Source: a bacterium
Lineage (GTDB): Bacteria > Spirochaetota > Spirochaetia > JABEVK01
NCBI GenBank assembly: GCA_021782055.1
Contig: JAJXVP010000189.1
Coordinates: 1 to 5,589, forward strand
DNA: 5,589 nucleotides
Reading direction: 5' to 3'
The notes under the pieces were generated by a model. The model was not told where the DNA came from. It did not search any database and was given only the letters and a program-made list of their open reading frames with translations. The translations under genes were made by a program, and so were the position numbers. Shown piece by piece: positions 1 to 4,957 of this stretch; within the stretch, counting starts at the first letter, position 1, and each line of letters starts with the position of its first letter.

Positions 1-57
1 GGTGAATTCCAAGTTACCGTGCCCATTTTCTTAGCCCAACACATACGCTTCAGTTGA
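1..57 (+). CDS. C-terminal tail of an upstream gene (partial)
   Basis: The first reading frame is open from the window edge to a TGA at 55-57 and gives 18 residues, GEFQVTVPIFLAQHIRFS. The other two forward frames hit stops early. The stop lies 12 nt before the next ATG, and that gene's Shine-Dalgarno sequence overlaps it, the usual spacing of genes in one operon. The tail alternates hydrophobic and polar residues and ends in an aromatic-rich stretch, but 18 residues are too few to name a family. That this is a real gene end is inferred only from the open frame and the spacing. Confidence 0.45.
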   Translation, partial: GEFQVTVPIFLAQHIRFS

Positions 58-63
58 GAAGGA
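56..63 (+). promoter_or_regulatory. Shine-Dalgarno site of the SDR-like gene
   Basis: GAGAAGGA lies 6 nt before the ATG at 70 and overlaps the TGA that ends the preceding frame. It fixes the start at 70 and suggests translation from a transcript that enters from upstream, with coupling to the preceding gene. Confidence 0.7.
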
Positions 64-69
64 AAGCTC

Positions 70-969
70 ATGGCGGAATCTCGACCCTTATTGATGCCTG
101 GTTCCTATGCCTTAGTGACAGGAGCAACTAATCCCTTAGGAAAAGCTATCACCTTAAAACTTGCTCAAAGGGGCGTCCACGTCTTTATGGTCGCCAGAGA
201 ATGGGAACACGGTTTTGCTTTACGTGAGGAAGCCCGTGCCGTGGCGAGTTCTGATGCCGAACCTGAACTTTTCTTTGCAGAGTTTTCTTTGCTTCCCGAT
301 GCTCGTGCTTTGGCAGATCGGTTGAAAGAGCGGACCAACGAGCTAGATGCAATCTTTCACTTTAGCGGTTTAAAGCCAGGTCCCGAAGCTCTTCCTCTGG
401 AAGAACCCCATCCTTCTTTTATCTACAATGTGCTTTCTCCTTTTGTCTTAACCCGTCAATTAGAACCACTTCTCGAAAAAACACAGGGCGTCGTGCTAGC
501 AGATGTCGCCTCAGAATGGAAACAAGGTCGCCTAGACTGGTCTGCCGCAGATGATGCTCTTTGGGATACGAGTCTCAGTGAGGAAGAATTTCTTCAAGAA
601 AGTACGCCGGAAGAAAATTCGGATGAAGAGTACCTTGAGATGGAACCCGAACGTTATTGGGCAGATGCACAAGCTGGTCGACTTTTATGGCTTTTTAGCC
701 TGGCCCAAAGATGGGAAGCCAAAGGCATGCATGCCTACGCCCTCAAAGCGGGAACAGAATTCAACCTGGGAAAGCGCTTACTGCCGTTTTTATTTCCCAG
801 TATTGAAAAAATTGCTGAGAAATCCTTGTGGTTAGCCAGAAATCTTCCACCTTCTCGTCAAGTTTGGTGGCCTTCACAACGTTTCCGACCATTACCCTCC
901 CTTGAGAATTCTTGGCTTCAGGAAACACTTTGGAATCGTCTTTGCGAGTGGGAAGTCTCTTTAGCTTGA
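70..969 (+). CDS. Degenerate short-chain dehydrogenase/reductase (SDR)-like protein
   Basis: The 299-residue product has an N-terminal Rossmann nucleotide-binding unit (about 12-43) with the SDR glycine motif TGATNPLG at 17-24 and an arginine (R43) after the second strand, often seen in NADP-preferring members. N120 in YNVLSPFVLTRQL matches the conserved SDR helix-4 asparagine. KAGTEFNLGKRL (226-237) matches the HPGxxxTNLG segment of retinol-dehydrogenase/WWOX-like SDRs. The catalytic part is eroded. The usual NNAG is HFSG (97-100). S148 may stand for the catalytic serine. The expected YxxxK is absent: Y196 is followed by A200 and Y188 by E192. A very acidic insert (about 161-194, 15 of 34 residues Asp/Glu) sits where the active-site tyrosine should be. 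It is therefore SDR-folded by inference, but perhaps not a working oxidoreductase. No signal peptide is seen. The substrate is unknown. The start is set by a good Shine-Dalgarno site. Confidence 0.75.
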   Translation: MAESRPLLMPGSYALVTGATNPLGKAITLKLAQRGVHVFMVAREWEHGFALREEARAVASSDAEPELFFAEFSLLPDARALADRLKERTNELDAIFHFSGLKPGPEALPLEEPHPSFIYNVLSPFVLTRQLEPLLEKTQGVVLADVASEWKQGRLDWSAADDALWDTSLSEEEFLQESTPEENSDEEYLEMEPERYWADAQAGRLLWLFSLAQRWEAKGMHAYALKAGTEFNLGKRLLPFLFPSIEKIAEKSLWLARNLPPSRQVWWPSQRFRPLPSLENSWLQETLWNRLCEWEVSLA

Positions 970-1027
970 GGACTGTTTTCATACTATTCTCATCTATTCC
1001 CAGGGACGAGCTTTTCCGATATTTAAT

Positions 1028-1041
1028 ACACCGGGGGGTGT
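1028..1041 (+). promoter_or_regulatory. G-rich ribosome-binding site inside a small hairpin
   Basis: GGGGGGTG (1033-1040) can pair with the 16S anti-Shine-Dalgarno over 8 nt if two G-U pairs are allowed, with the ATG at 1043. The same bases form the 3' arm of a possible stem, ACACC (1028-1032) with GGTGT (1037-1041), around a GGGG loop. The rest of the 73-nt gap between the SDR-like and aldolase genes (970-1042) shows no strong promoter or terminator. Confidence 0.4.
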
Positions 1042-1042
1042 T

Positions 1043-1813
1043 ATGTTCGGTCTTGAAGAAGATCTTTATGCTCAGTTGCTTCATTTACGGGACAATTATG
1101 GAATTTCGTATATCAAAGCAGAATTTGAGGCGGAAGGTTCCAGCTTCAATGACTTGGTCCGTTTACGGCGCTTAACGGCTTTAGCTGGGTTGGGTCTAAT
1201 CCTCAAGATTGGTGGATGTGAAGGAGTGCGAGATTTGCATGATTCTCTTCACCTGGGAGTGGATGGATTGGTTGCCCCCATGATTGAAAGTCCGTTTGCC
1301 TTGTCCAAATTTTGGGAAGCCGTGAACCGAGTGTATCGTTTTGGAAGAAAGCCACGTTTAGCGTTCAATGTTGAAACCAAAACTTGTCTTGACTCTTTTG
1401 ATGAGATCTTGGCGTATGCCGAAGGAAAAATGGATTCTTTGACTATTGGGCGTACTGATCTAGCTGGTTCATGGATGGATCCTCAAATTACACCCGACTC
1501 TGAGATCGTATTATCTGAAATCGAGACAATTGCCGCGAAGGCCAGGGCTCGGGGCTGGGATGTGTGGATGGGGGGATCGTTAAGCCGTACCAGTGTGAAT
1601 CTTCTTTCTCAGCGCACAGCCTTGAGAGGAAGTGTATCTCATTTTGAAACACGAAAAGTTGTGGTAACGGCACCAGTTTTATGGAGCCATCCTGAAGTTA
1701 TCGCAGAAGCCCTTCGTTTTGAGGAATTGTTCCTGATGTCTCGTCAAGAAATCCTCGAAAGTTTAACTCGCGAGGATAGCCGACGCTTAGACGCTCTCCG
1801 ACGACGTTCTTAA
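1043..1813 (+). CDS. HpcH/HpaI aldolase / citrate lyase family protein
   Basis: The 256-residue product looks like a TIM-barrel enzyme of the HpcH/HpaI aldolase and citrate-lyase beta-subunit superfamily. These make or break C-C bonds in 2-oxo acids or acyl-CoA compounds, usually with a divalent metal. Visible landmarks in order are LKIGGCEGVRDL (54-65), LGVDGLVAPMIESPFAL (71-87), FNVETKTCLDSFDEIL (108-123) and DSLTIGRTDLAGS (131-143). E111 and D139, 28 residues apart, sit where the family's metal-binding Glu and Asp lie. The last 35 residues are helical and rich in Arg and Glu. Length is typical. No signal peptide is seen, so it is probably cytosolic. I recall similar single-domain proteins annotated only as aldolase/citrate lyase family, some near surface-sugar genes, and cannot name a substrate. 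It may share a transcript with the SDR-like gene. It ends 17 nt from the end of the convergent hisS. Confidence 0.8.
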   Translation: MFGLEEDLYAQLLHLRDNYGISYIKAEFEAEGSSFNDLVRLRRLTALAGLGLILKIGGCEGVRDLHDSLHLGVDGLVAPMIESPFALSKFWEAVNRVYRFGRKPRLAFNVETKTCLDSFDEILAYAEGKMDSLTIGRTDLAGSWMDPQITPDSEIVLSEIETIAAKARARGWDVWMGGSLSRTSVNLLSQRTALRGSVSHFETRKVVVTAPVLWSHPEVIAEALRFEELFLMSRQEILESLTREDSRRLDALRRRS

Positions 1814-1830
1814 GTTTAAGTCTTTTCTTC

Positions 1831-3135
1831 TTAAGCTAATATCCAAGGAGCTGAATCTGCAACAGTCACGCCGCTTCGGACATCTCCTGAACGGATATTT
1901 TTAAGTTGAAAGGTTTGCTGTTGCGGATCTTGGGTTAGCTCGGGGGCTAAAGTCGCAACAAAGGGAATCCCTTTTACCTCGGCGTATTTGTACTGAATGG
2001 GTACTTTGCGCTGATCCAGATAAACTTCAGCGGGAATGCCTAGACTTCGGAATTGTTGAGCTATGGCTTGAGCCCGCCCCATTTTCTCCGGCTCTTGGTT
2101 TAAAAGAAGAACTAAAGTCGCCGTAGACGTTTGTGGCATTAAGCCCAAATCTTCAAGCCCTGCTAATAGCCTGTCTAGTCCGACACTACCACCAACTCCA
2201 GGGAGTTTTTCTTTTGTGTAAAGATTGGCTAAATCATTGTATCTGCCGCCGGAGCAAACCGAGCCTAGAGCAGGCAATTCATTCAAGACGGTTTCAAACA
2301 CAATCCCGGTATAATAATCCAGTCCCCGCGTTATGGACGGAGAAATTCGAAACCGGTGAAGTAAATTATTTTCACGAAGGAAAGAAAAGACTTCTCGAAG
2401 TCTTTGAGAATCTTCGCCAGAGCCGCCTGCCAATTGTTCCAGTTTACATAAGACGTCTTCGGGTTCACCTTGCGTTTCTACAAAGGCCAAAACTTGTTCA
2501 GCCTCAGGACCAATGAGTCCTTTTAAACTACTGAGGACCTCTTCACGCCCAATTTTTGAAAGTTTATCAACTGTCCGCAATATTTCTACGGAATGGGGTA
2601 AAACCCCCAAATGTTCCAAGAAACGGTTAAATAATCCTCGGTGATTTACAAGGACTGTGGAGTCCTTGGCACCTACGGCCTCTAAAGAGCGAGCCATGAT
2701 CGCTAAAATTTCAAAGTCAGCCGCCGCAGAATCTACTCCTACAATATCGCAGTCACACTGAAAAAATTCACGGTAACGGCCTTTTTGGGGTTTTTCACCA
2801 CGCCAAACCTTGGCCATATGATAGCGTTTAAAGGGTAAGGCCAACTGTGGTAAGTTGGTAGCCATAAAACGAGCGAAAGGAACCGTAAGATCAAACCGGA
2901 GGGCGACGTCTCGACCTCCGTTGTCTTCAAAACGGAACATTTGTTTTTCTGTTTCACCGCCACCTTTACCCAGTAAAATTTCAGAATATTCTAAGGCTGG
3001 CGTATCGATGGGGACAAAGCCAAAGGAGCAGAATACTTGTTCAAGTCTTGCCATTAATGTTCTGCGCTGAAGTTCTTGAGCCGGAAGGGCATCTCGAAAT
3101 CCTTTCAGAACTTGGGGTTGGATCAAATCGGGCAT
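1831..3135 (-). CDS. hisS: Histidyl-tRNA synthetase
   Basis: This class II aminoacyl-tRNA synthetase charges tRNA-His in the cytosol. With the ATG at 3135 the protein is 434 residues, close to the usual length (E. coli about 424). Motif 1 begins at LKGFRD (10-15). ETEKQMFRF (61-69) and RFDLTVPFAR (80-89) follow. Motif 2 is RYHMAKVWRGEKPQKGRYRE (104-123). The histidine-specific signatures are RGLDYYTG (270-277) and CSGGRYNDL (294-302). Motif 3 is GVGGSVGLDRL (313-323). The C-terminal anticodon-binding domain (about 340-434) includes QYKYAEVKGIPFV (381-393). These signatures argue for a true HisS, not the HisZ paralogue. The frame can be extended to a TTG at 3165, but that codon falls inside the proposed -35 box and the added ten residues match nothing in the family, so the ATG is preferred. 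No T-box leader is present. It is transcribed alone and divergently from the ArsR gene. Confidence 0.95.
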   Translation of the reverse strand: MPDLIQPQVLKGFRDALPAQELQRRTLMARLEQVFCSFGFVPIDTPALEYSEILLGKGGGETEKQMFRFEDNGGRDVALRFDLTVPFARFMATNLPQLALPFKRYHMAKVWRGEKPQKGRYREFFQCDCDIVGVDSAAADFEILAIMARSLEAVGAKDSTVLVNHRGLFNRFLEHLGVLPHSVEILRTVDKLSKIGREEVLSSLKGLIGPEAEQVLAFVETQGEPEDVLCKLEQLAGGSGEDSQRLREVFSFLRENNLLHRFRISPSITRGLDYYTGIVFETVLNELPALGSVCSGGRYNDLANLYTKEKLPGVGGSVGLDRLLAGLEDLGLMPQTSTATLVLLLNQEPEKMGRAQAIAQQFRSLGIPAEVYLDQRKVPIQYKYAEVKGIPFVATLAPELTQDPQQQTFQLKNIRSGDVRSGVTVADSAPWILA

Positions 3136-3169
3136 GGCGCATTCTAGGCGAAATTTTGAACACAAGCAA
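3136..3169 (-). promoter_or_regulatory. hisS promoter, probably giving a leaderless mRNA
   Basis: On the - strand, TTGCTT (3169-3164) is followed by a 17-nt spacer and TAGAAT (3146-3141, five of six bases of TATAAT). Only GCGCC separates the -10 hexamer from the ATG at 3135. Normal sigma-70 geometry would start transcription at or next to the A of ATG. No Shine-Dalgarno sequence precedes this ATG, which agrees. Confidence 0.5.
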
Positions 3170-3196
3170 GCGCTGAAAACTCTCCAAGAACGACTA

Positions 3197-3231
3197 TTGC
3201 CTCTATATATTAAACATGCTATATTAAACGT
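3197..3231 (+). promoter_or_regulatory. arsR-type gene promoter, probably leaderless
   Basis: TTGCCT (3197-3202) is followed by a 17-nt spacer and TATATT (3220-3225, five of six bases of TATAAT). Six bases (AAACGT) then lead to the ATG at 3232. The predicted transcription start coincides with the start codon, and there is no Shine-Dalgarno sequence. The layout mirrors the divergent hisS promoter. Confidence 0.5.
3205..3229 (+). repeat. Direct and inverted repeats over the arsR promoter (candidate operator)
   Basis: TATATTAAAC occurs at 3206-3215 and again at 3220-3229, a perfect 10-nt direct repeat with a 14-nt period. ATATA (3205-3209) and TATAT (3220-3224) also form an inverted repeat with a 10-nt spacer. 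The second copy overlaps the -10 hexamer. ArsR/SmtB repressors commonly bind AT-rich inverted repeats in their own promoters, so this is the most likely self-operator. Which of the two symmetries matters is unknown. Confidence 0.45.
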
Positions 3232-3534
3232 ATGACCGCTCTAGATACGTGTTCGCCGCAAAAATTAGAGGAATGGTCCCAAAAACTTAAAGTTTGTGGC
3301 CATCCCGTAAGACTCAAAATTCTCTGTTTGATTGAACATGAAAGTTCTTGTGTTTCCGACTTATACCAATGTTTGGAACAACCGCAACCTGTCATTTCAC
3401 AGCATTTGGCAGTCTTAAAAGAGAAAGGTGTGGTGGATTCTTTGGTGGTCGGAAACCGTCGGATGTACAGTATTCAAGACCCCATGGTGAGACAAATGGT
3501 TCGAGACTTCTTGCAGTCCGCTTCCCGCACCTGA
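3232..3534 (+). CDS. ArsR/SmtB-family winged-helix transcriptional regulator
   Basis: The 100-residue protein is a complete ArsR/SmtB-type dimeric repressor. LKVCGHPVRLKILCLI (19-34) is the family's N-terminal helix signature. SCVSDLYQCL (39-48) precedes the recognition helix QPVISQHLAVLKEKGVV (52-68). The beta wing is SLVVGNRRMYSI (70-81). Cysteines are at 7, 22, 32, 40 and 47. C40 lies where the first Cys of the ArsR/CadC metal motif (CVC) lies, but the second position is S42. An N-terminal C7 resembles the position used by CadC. The last helix (82-97) has none of the His/Asp ligands of SmtB/CzrA-type zinc sites. The signal could be a thiophilic metal, a redox or sulfide cue, or something else; this is inference. 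It sits 11 nt upstream of aroB in the same direction and opposite to hisS. Confidence 0.88.
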   Translation: MTALDTCSPQKLEEWSQKLKVCGHPVRLKILCLIEHESSCVSDLYQCLEQPQPVISQHLAVLKEKGVVDSLVVGNRRMYSIQDPMVRQMVRDFLQSASRT

Positions 3535-3545
3535 TACAATAGGTT
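3511..3545 (+). promoter_or_regulatory. Possible internal promoter for aroB, probably leaderless
   Basis: TTGCAG (3511-3516), an 18-nt spacer and TACAAT (3535-3540, five of six bases of TATAAT) lie at the end of the ArsR gene. AGGTT then leads straight to the aroB ATG at 3546. The AGG is only 2 nt from the ATG, too close for a normal Shine-Dalgarno site. The same arrangement stands before hisS and the ArsR gene. Readthrough from the ArsR promoter is also possible. Confidence 0.4.
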
Positions 3546-4568
3546 ATGGACTCGATCAACTTTCATGCCGGAGAGTTTACTTCCCGTTTGGTATTTGTAG
3601 ATTCTCCAGATTCCCTTTTTGAAGGGTTAGATCTTACGGTTTTTGATACCAATACTATAAAGCTTTTCTCATCACCCTCATCGAGTCATATTTGGCAGGC
3701 TGGTGAAAATTTTAAAGTTTGGACTTCTGTCGAAGAGTTATTAAAGGTTTGCCTTCAAAAGGGTCTAGGCAGAGATTCTGTACTGGGTGCCGTAGGGGGA
3801 GGGGTTGTTACAGACATGGCTGCTTTTGCGGCGAGTTTGTACATGCGCGGGATTGGCTTGGTCCTCATCCCTACGACATTATTGGCTATGGTAGATGCCG
3901 CAACAGGTGGAAAAACCGGTGTGGATTTTGGTGGTTATAAAAATCTTGTGGGAACATTTTATCCTGCCCGAGAAGTGCGGATTTGGCCAGGTGCCGTAGC
4001 GACTTTACCTGAAAGAGAATATCGTGGCGGACTTGCCGAAGTGATTAAGCACGGCATGTTAGGTGATCAAAAGCTTTTTCAATTATTGCAAAAGCAACGA
4101 GACGCTGTATTGGCCAAAGATCCCCAGATAACCAGAGAATTTATCCGGCAAGCTGTGCTATATAAAGTAGGGGTTGTCGAACGTGATCTTCGTGAGTCCA
4201 ACGAAAGGGCATTTTTAAATTTGGGTCATACTTTTGCCCATGCCTTAGAAGCTGAACGTGGCTATGACGGAAGCTGGAGTCATGGTGAAGCAGTGGCCTG
4301 GGGCTTGGATAGAGCCTTGAAACTCGGAGTGCGTTTAGGAATTACGGATCAAGAATGGTACCAAGAAGTCCATGAACTTTTAGTCTCGTACCAATATCGG
4401 CTAAAAGCGGTGGGAGCCAGGCCAGCTTTAATTCTAGACGCCATGAAAAATGATAAAAAGAAAAAAGCAGGAACTGTACGTTTCGTCTTGCAAAAACGTC
4501 TAGGGGAAACCCTTATGAGCCAGGTTGATGACCAGTTAGTTCTTGAAATTTTGGAGGATGGTGTATGA
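3546..4568 (+). CDS. aroB: 3-dehydroquinate synthase
   Basis: AroB converts DAHP to 3-dehydroquinate, the second step of the shikimate pathway to aromatic amino acids, using NAD and a divalent metal in the cytosol. The 340-residue protein is slightly short (about 360 is usual), mainly in the N-terminal NAD-binding half. Motifs in order: GGGVVTDMAAFAAS (84-97), YMRG (99-102), PTTLLAMVDAATGGKTG (109-125), KNLVGTFYP (132-140), GLAEVIKHG (162-170), LNLGHTFAHALE (224-235), SHGEAVAWG (245-253) and DKKKKAGTVRFVL (303-315). Metal ligands correspond to E164, H228 and H246. Substrate residues R101, D117, K123, K132, N133, K167, R221, N225 and H232 fall in register with those known from the Aspergillus enzyme. 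The usual DSSxGGK is DAATGGK. The full active site and the KNDKKK segment argue for AroB over relatives such as 2-epi-5-epi-valiolone or 2-deoxy-scyllo-inosose synthases. It follows the ArsR gene by 11 nt and overlaps the next gene by 4. Confidence 0.93.
   Translation: MDSINFHAGEFTSRLVFVDSPDSLFEGLDLTVFDTNTIKLFSSPSSSHIWQAGENFKVWTSVEELLKVCLQKGLGRDSVLGAVGGGVVTDMAAFAASLYMRGIGLVLIPTTLLAMVDAATGGKTGVDFGGYKNLVGTFYPAREVRIWPGAVATLPEREYRGGLAEVIKHGMLGDQKLFQLLQKQRDAVLAKDPQITREFIRQAVLYKVGVVERDLRESNERAFLNLGHTFAHALEAERGYDGSWSHGEAVAWGLDRALKLGVRLGITDQEWYQEVHELLVSYQYRLKAVGARPALILDAMKNDKKKKAGTVRFVLQKRLGETLMSQVDDQLVLEILEDGV
4553..4557 (+). promoter_or_regulatory. Shine-Dalgarno site of the cyclic-nucleotide-binding gene
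   Basis: GGAGG lies 7 nt before the ATG at 4565, inside the end of aroB. With the ATGA overlap (4565-4568) it indicates translational coupling to aroB. It also shows that the organism uses classical Shine-Dalgarno initiation for operon-internal genes. Confidence 0.8.
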
Positions 4569-4915
4569 GTGTTCCCCCAGTTCAACAGTTTATGTCCGGT
4601 GAAATCATTTTTAAAGAAGGTGAGCCGGGAAAGAACATGTACATCATTCTTGAAGGTGATGTCGAAATCTTTCTCGTGACAGGTGGTGGTGAAAAGATTC
4701 TCTCTGTTTTAACAAAGGGCGAATTCTTTGGTGAAATGGCTCTTATAGATGACAGTCCGAGGTCTGCAACGGCCCGCTGTAAAACTCCAACCAAGGTCTT
4801 ATTGATGAGTGATGATCAACTAGACGCCTATATTGAGAGTCACCCCGCTTTTGCCGTCAAAATGATCCGAAATTTGGTGAAACGACTGAGAGGGGCCAAC
4901 AAGTTAATTGGCTAA
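4565..4915 (+). CDS. Stand-alone cyclic-nucleotide-binding domain protein
   Basis: The 116-residue protein is a single CRP-type cyclic-nucleotide-binding domain without a DNA-binding helix-turn-helix. GEIIFKEGEPGKNMYIILEG (12-31) is the first half of the beta roll. GEFFGEMALIDDSPRSATA (52-70) is the phosphate-binding cassette. E57 and R66 match the CRP residues (Glu72, Arg82) that hold the ribose and phosphate of cAMP, so ligand binding looks intact. The C-terminal helix (about 83-113) ends in VKRLRGANKLI, as in other members. With no output domain it probably signals through a partner protein, or is a remnant of a larger regulator; this is inference. No membrane segment or signal peptide is seen. 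It is coupled to aroB by a 4-nt overlap and a strong Shine-Dalgarno site. A functional tie to aromatic biosynthesis is not evident. Confidence 0.88.
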   Translation: MSVPPVQQFMSGEIIFKEGEPGKNMYIILEGDVEIFLVTGGGEKILSVLTKGEFFGEMALIDDSPRSATARCKTPTKVLLMSDDQLDAYIESHPAFAVKMIRNLVKRLRGANKLIG

Positions 4916-4957
4916 AATAAATTGGCTGAAAGACTTTTAACTTGTTGGTTGTTCTTT
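4896..4957 (+). terminator. Inverted repeat, probable terminator of the aroB unit
   Basis: CCAACAAGTTAA (4896-4907) pairs perfectly with TTAACTTGTTGG (4937-4948), a 12-bp stem that two G-U pairs could lengthen. The 29-nt loop contains the gene's TAA stop (4913-4915), so the left arm is coding sequence. TTGTTCTTT follows, a modest U-rich tract on the + strand. The - strand side has no U tract, so it serves mainly the + strand transcript. The stem is AT-rich and the loop long, which lowers confidence. Confidence 0.5.
4906..4933 (+). repeat. 14-bp imperfect tandem duplication at the gene end
   Basis: Positions 4906-4919 and 4920-4933 match at 12 of 14 bases, both beginning AATTGGCT. The first copy holds the last codons and stop of the cyclic-nucleotide-binding gene. 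The second is non-coding and fills most of the loop of the terminator-like hairpin. It looks like a small local duplication. Confidence 0.55.

Noticed and set aside
724..735. Perfect 12-bp palindrome GGCATGCATGCC
   Set aside because: It lies inside the SDR-like coding sequence, occurs once, and is explained by the codons for Gly-Met-His-Ala. No second copy or regulatory context was seen.
997..1025. Promoter for the aldolase gene (TTCCCA, 17 nt, TATTTA)
   Set aside because: Both boxes match consensus poorly, and the gene may be transcribed from upstream of the SDR-like gene.
1809..1835. CTTAAG copies between the ends of the aldolase gene and hisS as a bidirectional terminator
   Set aside because: The possible stem is only six AT-rich base pairs and there is no proper U tract. 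It is too weak to call a terminator.
2133..2516. Forward open frame of 127 codons inside hisS
   Set aside because: It is antisense to a strongly conserved enzyme and has no protein-like motif or ribosome-binding site. It is a shadow of hisS.
3136..3165. TTG start for hisS ten codons upstream of the ATG
   Set aside because: The codon lies within the proposed -35 box, has no Shine-Dalgarno site, and the extra residues (CSKFRLECA) do not resemble HisS N-termini. The ATG starts just before the conserved VLKGFRD segment.
3546..4568. aroB homologue as a secondary-metabolite cyclase (valiolone or scyllo-inosose synthase)
   Set aside because: All substrate and metal residues of true 3-dehydroquinate synthase are in register, and no natural-product genes are nearby.
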